Part shown: in pieces, positions 62,090 to 64,000 of the stretch | Position numbering within the stretch: the first letter of the stretch is position 1 | Layout of the letters: each line of letters starts with the position of its first letter | NCBI GenBank assembly: GCA_022570795.1 | Contig: JAKUDP010000016.1 | Coordinates: 496,001 to 560,000 of the forward strand | DNA: 64,000 nucleotides | DNA from: Sphaerulina vaccinii | Taxonomy: Eukaryota; Ascomycota; Dothideomycetes; Mycosphaerellales; Mycosphaerellaceae | Direction: 5' to 3' | Program-made: the position numbers and the translations under genes | Notes under the pieces: generated by a model | What the model saw: the letters and a program-made list of their open reading frames with translations, nothing else | What the model was told of the DNA's origin: nothing | Database searches by the model: none

Positions 62090-64000
62090 AGACGACCTAA
62101 GGTATCTTACTAGTTTCTTTAGAGTATTTATATATCCCCTTATTAGGTTAGCTATATATAAGCTTAGTCTACTAAGAGCGAAAGCAATATCTAGTCTTGT
62201 TATAACTATCGGCTATATCTATATACCTATCTAGCTTTAGTACTTCTATTTAGTATATCTTTTATTAGATAGAATTGCCTTAGTAAGGCTTTTATAACTA
62301 TCTATTAGTAAGAGAGTTAGATAGGCATTTTCCTTAGTTATATTTAGCCTTGCAAGGTTCTCTTAGATATAGTATTCTTAATTAAGCTTTAGAGTTCCTA
62401 TAACTCTATCCCTTATTATCTTTATCCTAAGAATCTTTTCTGGCTCCTTTAGATTCTTAATCTTGAAGACCTTGCTAAGCTATTTCTTAAACCAGAGAAT
62501 ATCCTTTAGCTCTAGTACTATAATAGGTATATTATCTATATAGGTTAGAACTATAATTCTTCTTTCCCTATAGATAAGTAGGTATAGGTCGATCTCTAAT
62601 TAATCGAATCCTATCTGTTCTAGCTTTGAGACGTAGAGTTTATTCTAGTCTCTTACTACTTACTTAAGTCTATAGAGACTTCTTAGAATTTTTAGAACCT
62701 AGTTTAGTAGGACCTCTACTCCTAGAGGTAGGATTATATAGATATCTTCTTTTAGAGAGCTCTCTATAAATGCATTATTTATATCTACTTAGTATATCTC
62801 CAAGTCCTTCTTATAAATAACTACTATAAATACCCTTAAAGTATTATACCTTATAGTTAGTGCAAAGGTGTCTTTAAAGTCTATTCCAAACTTCTAGAAG
62901 AACCCTCTAGTAACTAGTTTTGCCTTGAACTTTTTAATAGCTCTACTAATTAATCTTTTTATATTAAAGACCTACCTAGATATTATAAGGTTTGCACTTT
63001 TTAGTAGCATAACTAGCTTCTAAGTATAGTTGCTATCTAAAGCTACTAGTTCTCTCTAGATTATTTCTTTCTATATATAGCTCTATTTGGAATCCTATAT
63101 TACCTCTTTATAGGACTTTGGAATAGGAACCTCTTGCTTCAAAGTAATATTAGGTCTAAGTACTATAAATGCAACCTCTTTAATCTCTACTAAGGTTTCC
63201 TAGATACAATTCCCTTCTTCTTTAATTAGGCTAAGGAATGCTTTATAATACTTTGGGTTAGGTATATTCTCTTTCTTATCTCTCTGCCTCTTTTAGAGGA
63301 CCTGCCTTATAACTATACTATAGGCCTTAGGTTTAGGTCCTTCCTCTTTATCGGAGATAGATCTCCTTCTCTTCTAGGATTGCACCCTTGCTTCTAGTAG
63401 ATCTTATATAATATCTGGATGTTTTCTAATATATATATTTCTACTAGTCTCTTAACGAACTTTAGTCGGCTAATTAGTCGGCTGCTCTATTCTAATTTTC
63501 TCCTTCTAAAGCTATATACTCCCGGAGTTTTCTTCTTCTAGATCTATTCTCTAGTACTCCTTCTTGTTCTTCGGTAGAGGTCTAAGCTATATAAATAGTA
63601 GTTAATATTTAGTCGGGCCTCTAGGGCCCGACGGACTTTAGAACTCCTCCTACTTCTTTAGTCTCCTAACTAGTTTCCTAACTAGTGCAATACTAGATTA
63701 GTTAAGCCTAGGAATATTTAACTCCAAATCTCCTCCTTTCTTATACTTAAACTACTTAGTATTGCTATAGGCCTTAATAGCTCCTATATTAGGCTCCTAG
63801 AAAAGCTATATTTTAGTAGTATCTAGAACATAACCGACGAATACGGCATCCTTGCCTCTATTTATTAGTTTGTCTAATCGCATCCTAGCTAGCTAGGACT
63901 TTGGGTTTATATATATAACTACTCTATAGCCCTAGACCCTAAAGTATAATACCGGAGGTCTCTATCCTAAGAACGCCTCCTTAGGTAAGACTTTAAATCT
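62090..64000 (-). mobile_element. Ty1/copia remnant, integrase C-terminus and reverse transcriptase, RIP-mutated
   Basis: Read on the minus strand from the right edge, a copia pol: ~63900-63680 gives the link between integrase and RT (KDAVFVGYVLDTTKI, IGAIKAYSNTK), and ~63000-62600 the reverse transcriptase (FKAKLVTRGF, KFGIDFKDTFALT, VDINNAFIESSLKEDIYI, LRSLYRLK). Expected Trp and Gln codons are often stops. It continues on the other side of the Ty3 insert as RNase H. Its 5' end lies beyond the window. Confidence 0.8.

Noticed and set aside
1..64000. CRISPR array or prokaryotic operon
   Set aside because: No regularly spaced repeats; spliced genes and RIP show eukaryotic (fungal) DNA.

Overview
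This window looks like nuclear DNA of a filamentous ascomycete. Most genes are intron-poor, with short GT-AG introns (about 50-90 bp, CTAAC/CTGAC-like branch sites). The protein set is typical of Pezizomycotina: NoxA, a group VI (Sln1-type) hybrid histidine kinase, Kin4, a PDK1 homologue, an AsaB-like oxygenase and F-box-like proteins with LPxE(I/L) starts. The right end is AT-rich, full of TpA and full of stop codons, the signature of repeat-induced point mutation (RIP). A dothideomycete, perhaps Mycosphaerellaceae, is my guess; nothing in the sequence alone proves it.

Bases 1 to about 53,590 are ordinary gene space. From left to right: a PDK1-type kinase (runs off the left edge); a disordered Ser/Pro-rich protein; a mitochondrial-type fumarylacetoacetate hydrolase family protein; an MSS116-like mitochondrial DEAD-box helicase; an F-box-like protein; a cytochrome P450; a KIN4-like kinase; a doubtful ORF; two consecutive single-pass membrane proteins; SFI1; a 60-residue twin-CX9C protein resembling the complex I assembly factor NDUFAF8; a frame-broken F-box gene; a tandem pair of small paralogues; NADPH oxidase NoxA; a small four-helix membrane protein; TIM10; a stand-alone LigD-type 3'-phosphoesterase; a frameshifted F-box-like relict; a small membrane protein; the SLN1 histidine kinase; a ferric reductase; an AsaB-like protein; a four-exon gene of unknown function; and a Cys/His-containing small protein. 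I see no metabolic cluster. These are mostly housekeeping and signalling genes, several sharing short divergent promoters (SFI1/NDUFAF8-like, TIM10/phosphoesterase).

From about 53,590 to the right edge the sequence changes abruptly to a RIP-mutated retrotransposon nest. A 7,400-bp Ty3/gypsy element of the chromodomain class (54,685-62,084) has 183-bp LTRs and a perfect 5-bp target duplication (TCTAG). It lies on the plus strand inside a minus-strand Ty1/copia element: the copia RNase H and 3' end lie to its left, and the reverse transcriptase and integrase C-terminus to its right, running off the window. Both elements are dead, with stop codons throughout.

Of most interest: a 12-nt microexon that carries the phospho-acceptor Asp of the SLN1 receiver domain, together with upstream ORFs before its start; the three-exon 60-residue twin-CX9C gene; the recent-looking tandem paralogues; and the nested RIP-mutated elements, whose boundary is marked by a perfect 13-bp inverted repeat. 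I did not find a clearly new multi-gene system.
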